From positions 1 through 64,000 of the forward strand of contig DATMSM010000012.1 of assembly GCA_035565355.1 (NCBI GenBank): DNA of 64,000 bases, in the 5' to 3' direction. Both the position numbers and the translations under genes were made by a program. Positions 1 to 10,000 of this stretch are shown here, piece by piece. This DNA is from Ga0074130 sp035565355. Lineage in GTDB: Bacteria; Pseudomonadota; Gammaproteobacteria; Burkholderiales; Rhodocyclaceae. The notes beneath the pieces are model-generated. The model saw only the letters and a program-made list of their open reading frames with translations. It did not search any database and was not told the DNA's origin. Every line of letters starts with the position of its first letter. Position 1 is the first letter of the stretch.

Positions 1-1
1 G

Positions 2-319
2 CTGTCCGGCGGCGAGCAGCAGCGCGTTGCGCTGGCGCGCGCCGTGGCGCTGGAGCCGGCCATCCTGTTTCTCGACGAGCCCACCGCCAGTCTCGACCCG
101 GTCGCCACGCGCGCCATCGAAGCCACACTGGCCGAGCTACACGCACAGGGCACGACCATCGTCATGGTGACCCACCATCTCGGCCAGGCGCGCCGTCTGG
201 CACAGGACATCGTTTTTGTGCAGCAGGGGCGGGTGACTGAACACACGCCCGCGACCGAGTTCTTCCAGCAACCGCGTTCCACCGCAGCATCCGATTTCTT
301 AAAGGAGGAGTTACCATGA
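2..319 (+). CDS. ABC transporter ATP-binding protein, C-terminal part (tungstate/molybdate type)
   Basis: This is the C-terminal half of an ABC ATPase whose start lies left of the window. It opens with the signature motif LSGGEQQ, followed by Walker B (ILFLDEP), the D-loop (SLDP) and the switch histidine (MVTHH), so the ATP-hydrolysing core is intact. The stop overlaps the next start as ATGA (316-319), so it is translationally coupled to a binding protein of the tungstate-binding TupA type. By that context it is probably the TupC-like ATPase energising oxyanion import across the inner membrane. Substrate cannot be told from the ATPase itself, and sulfate or molybdate transport remain possible. 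Confidence 0.85.
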   Translation: MSGGEQQRVALARAVALEPAILFLDEPTASLDPVATRAIEATLAELHAQGTTIVMVTHHLGQARRLAQDIVFVQQGRVTEHTPATEFFQQPRSTAASDFLKEELP

Positions 320-1176
320 ATCTAATCCGTCGCCTTTTGCTTGCCGCCGCGGTTAGCGTGCCGCTGGCCGCCACTCTGCCGGCCCATGCCGCCGATGATT
401 ACATTACCGTCTCGTCGACTACCTCGACCGAACAGTCCGGCCTGTTCAACTTCATCCTGCCGATCTTCACCAAGGACAGCGGCATCAAGGTGCGCGTGGT
501 TGCCCTCGGTACCGGGCAGGCGCTGGACATGGCACGCCGCGGCGATGCCGACGTGGTGTTCGTCCATGACAAGGTAGCCGAAGAGAAATTCATTGCCGAA
601 GGCTTTGGCGTCAAGCGTCAGGAAGTCATGTACAACGACTTCGTTCTGATCGGCCCGAAGGATGATCCGGCCAAGGTTGCCGGCGGCAAGGACATCACCG
701 CAGCGCTGAAGAAGATCGAAGCCGCCAAGGCCCAGTTCGTTTCGCGCGGCGACAAGAGCGGCACCCATGCCGCCGAGCTGCGCCTGTGGAAGATGGCCGG
801 TATTGACCTCGACAAGGCCAAGGGCCCCTGGTACAAGGACACCGGTTCCGGCATGGGCCCGGCGCTCAACAGCGCCGCCGCCATGAACGGCTACATCCTG
901 GCCGACCGCGGCACCTGGCTCTCGTTCAAGAACCGCCAGAACCTGACCGTCGTGGTTGAGGGCGACCAGCGCCTGTTCAACCAGTACGGCGTGATCCTGG
1001 TGAACCCCGCCAAGCATTCCCACGTCAAGAAGGAAGCCGGCCAGAAGTTCATCGACTGGGTTGTGTCGCCGGCCGGCCAGCGCGCCATTGCCGCCTACAA
1101 GATCGGCGATGATCAGCTCTTCTTCCCGAATGCTGAACAGTCGGCCGAAGCCAAGCCGGTGGCTAAGAAGAAGTAA
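316..1176 (+). CDS. tupA: Tungstate-type ABC transporter substrate-binding protein (TupA-like)
   Basis: A 286-residue periplasmic binding protein with a Sec signal peptide (cut after about residue 25, AHA). Near the mature N-terminus it carries TTSTEQSG, matching the TTTS-type oxyanion-binding motif of TupA proteins. It also has the family blocks GTGQALDMARRGDADVV and SRGDKSGTH. It captures tungstate or molybdate for the transporter whose ATPase ends at 319. The start overlaps that gene by ATGA, with AGGAGG just upstream. The C-terminus ends in a lysine-rich tail. The family call is firm; tungstate as the ligand is inferred from motif and context. Confidence 0.85.
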   Translation: MNLIRRLLLAAAVSVPLAATLPAHAADDYITVSSTTSTEQSGLFNFILPIFTKDSGIKVRVVALGTGQALDMARRGDADVVFVHDKVAEEKFIAEGFGVKRQEVMYNDFVLIGPKDDPAKVAGGKDITAALKKIEAAKAQFVSRGDKSGTHAAELRLWKMAGIDLDKAKGPWYKDTGSGMGPALNSAAAMNGYILADRGTWLSFKNRQNLTVVVEGDQRLFNQYGVILVNPAKHSHVKKEAGQKFIDWVVSPAGQRAIAAYKIGDDQLFFPNAEQSAEAKPVAKKK

Positions 1177-1183
1177 GCACGTC

Positions 1184-2035
1184 ATGCGTGCGCTGCGTTT
1201 AACTTGTGTTCTCGCTACCCTGCTTGGCATGACCGCCACCTCCGCAAACGCTCAGACTGCTGCCGCCGAATACGGCAGCGGTTCCCAGCGCTTCAGCCTG
1301 GCCACTGGCAGTCCAGGCGAACTTGGCTTGTTGAAGGAGTTGGGCGAGGCGTTCGGCAAGCAGGCCGATGCGACGCTGGTGTGGGTCAAGGCCGGCACTG
1401 GTCAATCCATGCAGCTTTTGAAGGAGCGCAAGGTCGACATGGCCATGGTGCATGCACCAACCCAGGTCGACAAGGCGGTGGCCGACGGCTGGGCTGCCGG
1501 CAAGACGCTGATTGGATCGAACGAGTTCTACATCGTCGGACCGGCCAGTGATCCCGCCGGCATTGCCAAAGCCAAGGACGCTGCCGATGCCTATGCACGG
1601 ATTGCCGCGGCCAAGACCAAGTTCGTGTCGCGCGGCGATAACTCCGGTACGCACCAGAAGGAGTTGCAGGTCTGGGCCAAGGCGAACATCAAGCCGGTCG
1701 GCGATTGGTACATCGAGACCAAGGACTTCATGACCGCCAGCCTCAAGCGTGCCAACGCCGAAGGTGCCTACTTTATGTCGGACTCGAGTACCTGGATCAT
1801 GGAGCAGGGCGTGGCGCCGTCGCTGAAGATATTGTTCCGCGGCGACTGCTTCCTCGTGAACACCTATCACGCCATCGTCGCGCCGCCCGGAGCGACTCCG
1901 GGTCGTGACACGGCGGAGAAATTCATCGCCTTCGTGGCCTCGCCGGCAGGTCAGAAGCTTATTCGCGAATACGGCGCCAGCCAGTATCCCAAAGCGCTTT
2001 ACAATGATGCCGACTACGCCAAACAATACGACTAA
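1184..2035 (+). CDS. Second TupA-like periplasmic binding protein
   Basis: A 283-residue paralogue of the preceding gene, starting 8 bases after its stop. The ATG at 1184 is chosen because it begins a clear signal peptide ending TSANAQ; upstream in-frame codons overlap the previous gene. It keeps GTGQSMQLLKERKVDMAMVH, SRGDNSGTH and the C-terminal FVASPAGQKLI block. The ligand-loop motif differs: LATGSPGELG replaces the TTST motif of its neighbour. It is therefore expected to bind a related but different anion, or to have changed affinity. Function is inferred from homology to PBP-like family proteins only. Confidence 0.8.
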   Translation: MRALRLTCVLATLLGMTATSANAQTAAAEYGSGSQRFSLATGSPGELGLLKELGEAFGKQADATLVWVKAGTGQSMQLLKERKVDMAMVHAPTQVDKAVADGWAAGKTLIGSNEFYIVGPASDPAGIAKAKDAADAYARIAAAKTKFVSRGDNSGTHQKELQVWAKANIKPVGDWYIETKDFMTASLKRANAEGAYFMSDSSTWIMEQGVAPSLKILFRGDCFLVNTYHAIVAPPGATPGRDTAEKFIAFVASPAGQKLIREYGASQYPKALYNDADYAKQYD

Positions 2036-2045
2036 CTAAAGCCTT

Positions 2046-2456
2046 ATGCGTGACATTGCGCACGACATCGGCCGCGACCGCGTAGCAGAAACGGTCGCGG
2101 CTTTTTATTCGCAGGTTCGCCAGCATCCGACCCTGTCGGTGCCTTTCGCGCGCGTGCACGACTGGCCGCAGCACCTGGAAATCCTGACCCACTTCTGGTG
2201 GGTGACGCTGGGCGGCGAGCGCTATCTCGACTACAGCTATCAGGTGCCGACGAAACATGCCGAGGCCGGTTTCACGCCCGAACTGCTGGTGGATTGGCTG
2301 AACCTGTTTCGCCAGACGCTGGACGCGCATCTGCCAGCCGAGCAGGCGACTGCCTGGTTTGCTCGTGCCGAGCGCATCGGACGGTCGTTGAATATGTTGC
2401 ACGAACTCGGTCACTTGCACGGCCCGGCTACGCCCAAGGCCCATCGTCTCGAATAG
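2046..2456 (+). CDS. Group III truncated hemoglobin
   Basis: A 136-residue globin of the truncated group 3 type. Visible features are the early helix segment AFYSQVRQHPTL, the VHDWPQHLEILTHFWW block and KHAEAGFTPELLVDWLNLF, which contains the likely proximal haem histidine followed by the typical W-L-x-x-F pattern. Such proteins bind oxygen or nitric oxide in the cytoplasm; their physiological role is generally unclear. It starts 10 bases after the binding-protein gene and so is probably co-transcribed, but no functional link to oxyanion uptake is evident. Confidence 0.8.
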   Translation: MRDIAHDIGRDRVAETVAAFYSQVRQHPTLSVPFARVHDWPQHLEILTHFWWVTLGGERYLDYSYQVPTKHAEAGFTPELLVDWLNLFRQTLDAHLPAEQATAWFARAERIGRSLNMLHELGHLHGPATPKAHRLE

Positions 2457-2509
2457 GCGACTTTGTAAGCGGCTCACCCCATGAGCCGCGCCGGGTGTTT
2501 AATCAAGGC

Positions 2510-3619
2510 ATGGACGACGAGTTCGAACCGCCTCCCCAAGTCATACTGCCGCCATTGAGCCGCAAGGGCCGCGGCGCAACCTTGAACATGGTCAGCCGCT
2601 ATGACGCGCAGCAACGTGAGCGTGTGGCCGACGATTGGTGGCTGGAAGACGAAGTGGCGCCCCTCAAAACCACGCTCGTTGTGGATACCGCGAAGAGCGT
2701 GATTACGTACAACAGCTCGCCTGATCTGCCCTTCGACCGCACTATCAATCCCTATCGCGGTTGCGAGCATGGCTGCATCTACTGCTATGCACGACCTTCG
2801 CACGCCTACCTGGGTTACTCACCCGGCCTCGATTTCGAAACCAAGATCCTCTACAAGCCAGATGCCGTGGCCGTACTGAAAAACGAACTGTCCAAGCCGG
2901 CGTATGCATGTGCACCGATTGCGCTGGGCATGAATACCGATGCCTGGCAGCCGGCGGAAAGAAAGCTCGGCATCACGCGCGGTATTCTGGAACTCCTGAC
3001 CGAGTGTAAGCACCCGGTCGGCATGGTGACCAAGTCTGCGCTGATCCTGCGCGATCTCGATCTACTGGCGGCGATGGCGCAGGAGCGGCTGTGCCATGTT
3101 GCTGTCACCATCACCACGCTGGATGCCGAGCTGGCGCGCCAGTCGGAGCCGCGTGCGGCCAGCCCGGCGCGCCGCCTGGAAGTGGTGCGCGAACTCAGCC
3201 GCGCCGGCATTCCGGTCGGTGTGTCGATTGCGCCCATCATGCCGGCACTCAATGATCATGAACTGGAAAGCATCATGGGCGCCGCCCTGGAAGCCGGTGC
3301 TAGCAATGCGTGGTACACCTTGCTGCGCCTGCCTCGCGAACTGAGTCCCCTGTTTCGCGACTGGCTGGATACGCATGCGCCGGGCCGGGCCCGGCATGTG
3401 ATGAGCCTGATCCAGCAGATGCGTGGTGGCAAGGATTACAACAGCGACTTCAGCACCCGCATGCGCGGCGAAGGCGCGTTCGCAGATATCTTGCAGCAGC
3501 GCTACCGCATTGCGGCCAAGCGCCTGGGGCTGGACCGGCATCGGCGTGCCTGGCCGCAGCTCGATTGCAGCCGTTTTGTAAAACCGCGCAAGCCTTCCGC
3601 GCAAGCCGAGTTGTTTTAG
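2510..3619 (+). CDS. PA0069-type radical SAM protein
   Basis: A 369-residue radical SAM enzyme. The [4Fe-4S] motif is CEHGCIYC (Cys85, Cys89, Cys92), followed by YARPSH and the family block GLDFETKILYKPDA. The frame is open far upstream, but those codons overlap the globin gene; the ATG at 2510 gives the normal family start. Members are distantly related to spore photoproduct lyase (SplB), yet occur in non-sporulating proteobacteria where their substrate is unknown. The family assignment is secure and the reaction is not. Confidence 0.8.
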   Translation: MDDEFEPPPQVILPPLSRKGRGATLNMVSRYDAQQRERVADDWWLEDEVAPLKTTLVVDTAKSVITYNSSPDLPFDRTINPYRGCEHGCIYCYARPSHAYLGYSPGLDFETKILYKPDAVAVLKNELSKPAYACAPIALGMNTDAWQPAERKLGITRGILELLTECKHPVGMVTKSALILRDLDLLAAMAQERLCHVAVTITTLDAELARQSEPRAASPARRLEVVRELSRAGIPVGVSIAPIMPALNDHELESIMGAALEAGASNAWYTLLRLPRELSPLFRDWLDTHAPGRARHVMSLIQQMRGGKDYNSDFSTRMRGEGAFADILQQRYRIAAKRLGLDRHRRAWPQLDCSRFVKPRKPSAQAELF

Positions 3620-3734
3620 GCCATACTGAATTCAGGCAGGGAGATTTAGACACCGAGTCCGCCGCTATTTTTCGTTTCAGGTTTTTCCGCGGCGACGTAA
3701 GGTGATCCTGTCGCTTTACAGGAGGGCATGCCAG

Positions 3735-4001
3735 ATGAAGACAGAAGACCTGTTCGGCCTCTTGATGCAGATCGAGTCGGAAGACCCCATCGACTATGCC
3801 GATCTGCCCTTTGACGAAGACAATCTGCGCGAGCTTGCCTGCTGCAATGTCAGCGAGCTGATGGACTCGGAAGTGTTTCAGTCCCTCACCTACGCCGACC
3901 GCGAGCTGATGGCGGCGGCGACGATCACCAAGCTGGTGCTCGAGAACATGGTGCTGAATGCACGCCTGCTGCAGGCGGCGAACTACAGGATGGAGTTCTG
4001 A
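3735..4001 (+). CDS. Conserved small acidic protein, function unknown
   Basis: An 88-residue soluble protein without signal peptide or membrane segment. The ATG at 3735 is preferred over an upstream GTG at 3702 because AGGAGG lies 9 bases before it. The N-terminal half is acidic (ESEDPIDYADLPFDEDN). The rest looks helical and ends with a hydrophobic heptad-like stretch (KLVLENMVLNARLLQAA). I do not recognise the family. It stands alone between the radical SAM gene and the repeat block. Confidence 0.6.
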   Translation: MKTEDLFGLLMQIESEDPIDYADLPFDEDNLRELACCNVSELMDSEVFQSLTYADRELMAAATITKLVLENMVLNARLLQAANYRMEF

Positions 4002-4019
4002 TTTCTTTCGTTTTCCCTG

Positions 4020-4620
4020 AGTTTGCCGAAGGGCTCGCTATCTGGCGTGCATAGGCCCATGTCGGGAGTTCGTCCCGACAGCCGAGGTACTTTCTTTTGC
4101 TTCGCCAAAAGAAAGTACCCAAAGAAAAGGCGACCCCCTGTCTCGGCCCTGCGGGCCACCCTCACTCCGGGCGACTCATGCGGCCGGCTTGGAACTCGCT
4201 TCACTGCGTTGCGCTCAGACAGCCAAGCCGGAAACCTCCGCATGATTCACCCTGCGTTCGGCGAGCCAGAAGGGGAGACAAAGCAAACCGATGGGGCACA
4301 AACTGCGATGGGTGTTCCCTATCCCTTCTGAGCCGCTGAGCGGAAAGTGATCAATGCGGAGTTGTCCGACGCGGCTGTCTGAGCGAAGCGAGTTTCCGCG
4401 TCGGCCGCATTGAGCGCTTGGAGCGAAGGCACCGGCGCAGCCGGCGGCGAGGAGGGTACGTTTCTTTGGTTCCTTTCTTGTGGTTACGGCCGCGCTACGC
4501 GCTTAACCTGCTGGCGCAGGTTAGCCTCCACCGCAACCCTTCGGGTTGTCGTATAACAAGAAAGAACTCGCCCGCCGGGGCGAGACCCGGCATTGGCGAT
4601 TAGTGCTGCGGAAGCTTGAA
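4020..4620. repeat. Composite intergenic repeat block (REP/BIME-like), no gene
   Basis: About 600 bases with no credible gene, built from nested inverted repeats. A perfect 14-bp stem (4086-4099 with 4106-4119, loop CTTCGC) comes first. Next is a two-part stem, 4177-4192 with 4223-4244. Then another two-part stem, CAATGCGG/CCGACGCGG (4352-4374) with CCGCGTCGG/CCGCATTG (4396-4412). The loop of the last (4375-4394) is the reverse complement of the loop of the second apart from a 10-base insertion, so the two modules lie in opposite orientation. Smaller stems are at 4505-4522 and 4534-4548, enclosed by 4473-4481/4556-4564. Open frames here on both strands are by-products. Confidence 0.75.
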
Positions 4621-4628
4621 GATAGGCC

Positions 4629-6086
4629 TTAAGCTGTCCCACCGACAGTCAGCCCATCGATCCTCAGCGTCGGCTGCCCCACACCGACAGGCACGCTCTG
4701 GCCTTCCTTGCCGCACGTGCCGACACCCGGGTCGAGCGCCATGTCGTTGCCGATCATGGAGACACGCGTGAGCACGTCCGGACCGTTGCCGATCAGGGTG
4801 GCGCCCTTGACCGGGTAGGTGATCTTGCCGTTCTCGATCATGTAGGCCTCGGCGGCGGAGAAGACGAACTTGCCGCTGGTGATGTCGACCTGACCGCCAC
4901 CGAAGTTGGCTGCGTAGAGGCCCTTCTTCACCGACTTGATGATTTCTTCCGGGTCCTTGCCGCCGTCCGGGCCGTTCAGCATGACGGTATTGGTCATACG
5001 CGGCATGGGCAGGTGGGCGTAGGACTCGCGGCGGCCGTTGCCGGTCGGTGCCACACCCATCAGGCGCGCGTTGAGCGAATCCTGGATGTAGCCCTTGAGG
5101 ATGCCGTCTTCGATCAGCACGGTGCGCTGGGTCGGATTGCCTTCGTCGTCGATCGTGAGAGAACCGCGGCGATTCGGCAGGGTGCCGTCGTCCACCACGG
5201 TCACGCCCTTGGCCGCGACCTGCTGGCCGATGCGGCCGGCGAAGGCCGAGCTGCCCTTGCGGTTGAAGTCACCCTCGAGACCGTGGCCGATGGCTTCGTG
5301 CAGCAGGATGCCGGGCCAGCCGTTGCCGAGTACCACCGTCATGCTGCCGGCCGGCGCCGGCTTGGCGCGCAGGTTCACTTCGGCCTGATGCACGGCCTTG
5401 GCCGCGTAGTCCTTGAGCACGGCATCGGTAAAGTGGCCGTAGTCGAAGCGACCACCGCCGCCGGAGGAGCCTTGTTCACGCCGTCCGTTCTCTTCCATGA
5501 TGACAGTGACCGAGACGCGCACCAGCGGGCGCACATCGGCGGCGAGGTGGCCGTCGGAACGCGCCACCATGATGACCTCCCAGGTGCCGGCGACGCTGGC
5601 CATGACTTCGACCACGCGCCTGTCGATGGCGCGCGCGAACTTCTCCAGACGCTCGAGCAGAGCGACCTTCTCGGTATCCTGCAGCGAGGCAATCGGATCT
5701 ATGGCGGCATACAGCGGTGCGCGCGCGATGCTGCTTTTCAGCGCGGCGGGCACGCCCTTGCTGCCATTGCTGCCGATGGCACGCGTGGCCTCGGCAGCGC
5801 CCAGCAGGGCCGGCAGGCTGATGTCGTCTGAATAGGCGAAGGCCGTCTTCTCGCCGCTGATGGCACGCACGCCGACGCCCTGTTCGATATTGAAGCTACC
5901 GGACTTGACGATGCCTTCCTCCAGACTCCAGCCTTCGGAACGGCTGTACTGGAAGTAGAGGTCGGCGTAGTCGAGGCTGTGGCCGAACAGGGAGCCGAAG
6001 ACGCGATCCAGCTTGCCCGGCGTCAGGTCATAAGGGGCCAGCAGGCATTGTTCGGCGGTCTGGAGCAGGGCGGAATTAGTGGTCAT
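4629..6086 (-). CDS. tldD: Metalloprotease TldD
   Basis: A 485-residue TldD/PmbA-family zinc metalloprotease, close to the E. coli length (481). The zinc-binding HExxxH motif is present as HEAIGHGLEGD (His263, Glu264, His268). TldD works in the cytoplasm with TldE/PmbA to degrade unfolded peptides and to trim modified peptides such as microcins or antitoxins. No tldE is in this window. It is the last gene of the leftward yhdP-nit-tldD set, a recurrent order in proteobacteria, with the nitrilase-family gene ending 73 bases upstream. Confidence 0.95.
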   Translation of the reverse strand: MTTNSALLQTAEQCLLAPYDLTPGKLDRVFGSLFGHSLDYADLYFQYSRSEGWSLEEGIVKSGSFNIEQGVGVRAISGEKTAFAYSDDISLPALLGAAEATRAIGSNGSKGVPAALKSSIARAPLYAAIDPIASLQDTEKVALLERLEKFARAIDRRVVEVMASVAGTWEVIMVARSDGHLAADVRPLVRVSVTVIMEENGRREQGSSGGGGRFDYGHFTDAVLKDYAAKAVHQAEVNLRAKPAPAGSMTVVLGNGWPGILLHEAIGHGLEGDFNRKGSSAFAGRIGQQVAAKGVTVVDDGTLPNRRGSLTIDDEGNPTQRTVLIEDGILKGYIQDSLNARLMGVAPTGNGRRESYAHLPMPRMTNTVMLNGPDGGKDPEEIIKSVKKGLYAANFGGGQVDITSGKFVFSAAEAYMIENGKITYPVKGATLIGNGPDVLTRVSMIGNDMALDPGVGTCGKEGQSVPVGVGQPTLRIDGLTVGGTA

Positions 6087-6159
6087 AAAAGCTCATTTCG
6101 GCAAAACAGCCGGAAGTATTCACATGGGGGCGATTGATCTTGAATCAACGACGCCCGAA

Positions 6160-6993
6160 TCAACGCTTGAGCAGTACCGCGTGCTCAAGCGCCGGCAGAT
6201 TGCTGCGGACCCGGCTGATGCGCTCCAGGTCCATGTCCGTAACGATAACACCGGGCTCCTTGTCCAGGCGGGCCAGCACCTCGCCCCACGGGTCGATGAT
6301 CATGGTGTTGCCGTGCGTCATGCGGCCGGTGGGGTGGCGGCCGCCTTGGGCGGGGGCCATGACATAACAGAGGTTTTCGATGGCGCGGGCGCGCAACAGC
6401 ACCTCCCAGTGTGCCTTGCCGGTGGTCTCGGTAAAGGCGGCCGGCAGGATGAAGAGATCGATACGCTTTTCGAAGCCGGCCTGGCGGAAAAGTTCGGGGA
6501 AACGCAGGTCGTAGCAGATGCCGAGGCCGATGCGGCCGAAGGGCGAGTCGAAGGCGACTACGCCGCTGCCCGGGCGTATGGTGCGCGATTCGTTGTATTC
6601 CTCCGCCCCCTTGCGGAAGGAGAATAAATGGATCTTGTCGTAACGGGCAGCCTGCTGGCCCTGGTCGTCGAAAACCAGGCAGGTGTTGAGCAGTTTGGCC
6701 GGGTCGCCGCAATCGAGCGGCAGCGAACCGCCGACGATCCAGACGCCGTGCTTCTTCGCGGTGAAAGCCAGAAAGTCCTGGATGGGGCCGTGTTCGGGGT
6801 CACAGCCCAGGACTTCGCGCGCAGCGAAGCGCGCCTCGTCGCTGGCACCGATAAAGGGGAAGTACTCGGGCAGGGCCACCAGCTTGGCACCTTGGGCGGC
6901 GGCCTTGGCGATCAGACGCCCGGCGGTTTCGAGATTCGGGCCGACCTCGGGCCCGGAGGTCATCTGGATGGCGGCGATGCGTGTCGTGGTCAT
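6160..6993 (-). CDS. Carbon-nitrogen hydrolase (Nit1/deaminated glutathione amidase-like)
   Basis: A 277-residue nitrilase-superfamily amidase with the full Glu-Lys-Cys triad: Glu43 (LPEYF), Lys120 (RYDKIHLF) and Cys160 (GICYDLRFPELFR). The Nit1-like subgroup hydrolyses deaminated glutathione or omega-amides as metabolite repair, and the sequence fits it (RKGAEEYNES, AFTETTGKAHW). It lies between yhdP and tldD on the same strand. No functional tie to either neighbour is known; the order is simply conserved. The exact substrate remains a family inference. Confidence 0.85.
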   Translation of the reverse strand: MTTTRIAAIQMTSGPEVGPNLETAGRLIAKAAAQGAKLVALPEYFPFIGASDEARFAAREVLGCDPEHGPIQDFLAFTAKKHGVWIVGGSLPLDCGDPAKLLNTCLVFDDQGQQAARYDKIHLFSFRKGAEEYNESRTIRPGSGVVAFDSPFGRIGLGICYDLRFPELFRQAGFEKRIDLFILPAAFTETTGKAHWEVLLRARAIENLCYVMAPAQGGRHPTGRMTHGNTMIIDPWGEVLARLDKEPGVIVTDMDLERISRVRSNLPALEHAVLLKR

Positions 6994-7050
6994 GGCTTCC
7001 TGCGTACAAAAATCTAAAGATGCAGCTCAGTGTTGCTCGTGCCAGCGGGC

Positions 7051-10000
7051 TTACTTGCGTTCCGTTTCCTTGGGTGCGTCCTTGTTCAGCACCGGATTCT
7101 GCTTGGCGATTTCTTCTTCAATCGCCTTGTTGATGTCGCGGCCGGTGTTGATTTTGGCGACCTTGGGATCTTCCCATTTTCCGGTGACCTGATACTCGAA
7201 GGCAAAGGCCTGGTCGATCGGATTCTTCAGCACCTTGTGCGCCAGCCAGGCGACGGCGCCTATGGCCGGATTGGCGATCATGGCGCCTACCGCCAAGGTG
7301 TCGCCCAGTACCGGCTGTACACGTACGTTCAGGTTCTGGGTTTCCGCCGGCAGATTCACGTTGCCCGACATGCGCACGGTGGCGGCCGGCCCCTGGATTG
7401 CGAATTCCCGGGTTTCCATCACGCCCTGCGAGACATTGACATCACCGCGTATGCTGTCGAAGGCGAAGCCTTCCGAGAAGATGTCACGAAAATCCAGGGT
7501 CACGCGACGCGGGATCGACTGCAGACTGAGCACGCCCAACAGACGCCCGATACCCGGTTCCAGCTTCTTGAACTGCCCGTTCTGCATGTCGACCTTGAGT
7601 TTGCCGTTCAACGTTGGATAGTCGATATTCAAGGGCGAGCCGTTCCAGTCGAGGTTGCCTTCGAGATTGACGGTGCCGCGCCGGATGGCGTCCGCATAGC
7701 CGGCCCGTGCCAATAATTTCTCCAGGCTACTGGCCTTGAGGCGGAAGTTGATCTGCGTGTCATGCTGTTGCGCATCCGGGCGCCAGCGGCCATCACCACT
7801 GAGGCTACCGTCCTCATTGTTGACCGAGAACTTCGCGTTCCAGTAACCGCCCCGGTTCTCGGCATCCAGCGTGACCGCTCCCCAATGGTGCCCACGCACG
7901 CTGATGTTGTCGATGACCAGCGCCAGCGCCGGCAGTTGATCGCCGGCATTGTCCTGCAGGCGGGCGATCTCCGTGACCTGTTGATTCGGGTCGGGGATGG
8001 TCAGCTGCGGAATACGGCCGCTGATGCGGCCCGGCTTGCCATCCTTGCCCGGCTGCCAGTCAAGCTGTGCGCTCACACCCTTGCTGCGGAAGTCGGCTTT
8101 CCACAGCGTGCCGCTCGATTGTGCGTTCAGCCTTACATCCTGCAGCGTGCGATTGAGGAAGACGAGCTCATTCGTCCGCAGGTCGAGTTGATTAAAAGGC
8201 AGGCTGCTGTCCTTGCTGGGGCTCTTGCCCGCGCTCTTGCTCGCATTGCCGCTGCTTGAGGTCAGCATACGCTGCCAGAAATCGATATCGAAACGGGCCA
8301 GATCGGCGCTGAAAAGCACGCCGCGTTCGGGCAGACGCGCCGCTTCCGCGCCATTGCCGAGCGCCATGTAGCCGCGCTGTATTTCGCTGGCGCCGACATT
8401 GCGCAAAAACTGGGCGCGCAGCAGCTTGCCGAGCACGATCTCCTGCATTTCGCGCTGCGGGCCCGCCGGCGCGCGCGCCGGCTTTTTGCCGGCGGTTTCC
8501 GGCGCCAGCGTCTTGCGCTCGATGCGCAACTCCATGGGAGCCGCGGCGGTCTTGTTGAACGGTTCAGGCAGATTGCTGGTCAGCCCAACCAGATCGGAGG
8601 TAATGCGCACATCCACGTCATTCTTGCGGATGGAGAACAGTCCCTTCCAGCGGCCACTGCCCGAGAGCTGATCGAACAGCGGCATGGGGTAGAGCTTACG
8701 CATGGCGGCGACATTGAACTGGCCGGCGGCATCCACCTCGATGCGCCCGTCCGTTTCGGTCGCGACCTTGATGACGACCGGTGCGCCGAGCATGTTGGCG
8801 TGAGCTTCCTTGACGCTGATGCCGTCGCCGGTGAAGTCCAGCCTGCCGTGCACTTCGGTCAGTTGCGGCAGCGAAGGGTCGGGCGTCAGCTTGTTGTTGT
8901 CGAAGAGATAGCTACCCTCGGCGGTGCTCTGATCGAGATCGTGCAAGGTGAGCTTGAGTTTGAGGTCCAGCTCGCCATTGCCGCTGGCTGCCATCGGCGC
9001 GGTGAAATGATTGATGCGTTCCCCGACCGGACTGGCCTCGATGAAATTGAGGAACTCCTGGGTGGGACCCTTGGCCTTGCCGCTGATGGTCAGCGTCTGA
9101 TCGATGACGGAATCAAGGTCGGCGATTTCGGCGCGTACGCCGGACAGGCTGGCGCCCAGCACCTGGCCCTTATGCGCGTTGATGAACATGCCCACACCGA
9201 CGAAGGCCAGGTCGCCATCGATGCCGGTGATGTCGGGCCAGGCCGGCGTTGGGCGCACCGTGGCGTTGTGCGCTTTGACCAGCACCTTGAAAGTGCCGCT
9301 GCCGTCCGGGAAGGGAAACTTTGCCAGATCACCCTTGAGCACCAGCTTGACGTCATTGGAATGACCGTCGAGGATGCCCTGCCGGACCCAGTCGCGTGCA
9401 TCCTGGTTCACCGCCAGCGGCAGATAGCGCCACACCGCCGTGCCTTCTGCGCGCTTCAATTGTGCGTTCAGGTCGATGCTGCCAGGCTTGCCGGTCTCGC
9501 CGTGGTAGCGGCCCTGCGCCGTACCTTCCGCATCCGCATTGGCAAAGCTCAGCGTCTCGATATTGACGTCGTACTTGCTGTCCTTGCGCTTCCAGTTCAG
9601 TTTGGCGTCGAGTTTGTTCAGTGCAATGTCCGGTTCGGGAAATACACTGGGCAGCGAGAGCTGGGCGTTGCGGCTGTTGAGCACGATGCTGCCGCCCGTA
9701 TCGGTGCCGTCTATGCTGCCGCTGAGCTTGCGTACGCCCGGCAGCGCGTCATAGGAGGCGATGCCGAGGTCGTGGAAGCGGCCCTTGATGGCGTAGCGCT
9801 GACGGCGACCATCCCAGCGGCTTTCAAGTTCATCGATGCGTCCCTCCAGCTCCAGCTTGGCCAACTGACGTACATATTCTTCCGGCAGGGGCAGGTAGGC
9901 GGCCAGCGCATCGAGCTTGCCGAGATCCAGGGTATTGAAGTTCGCATCCATGCGTTCGGCGCGGCCGGTTTCGTCCATGCCGAGTGCAACACGGAAATCC

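Noticed and set aside
2198..2509. A longer N-terminus for the radical SAM protein
   Set aside because: The extension lies in another frame of the globin gene, and the family begins close to 2510.
4023..4339. Overlapping short frames on both strands in the repeat block (reading FFCFAKRKYPKK and similar)
   Set aside because: The sequence is a set of nested palindromes. Frames on both strands share it, and none has a ribosome-binding site or known domain.
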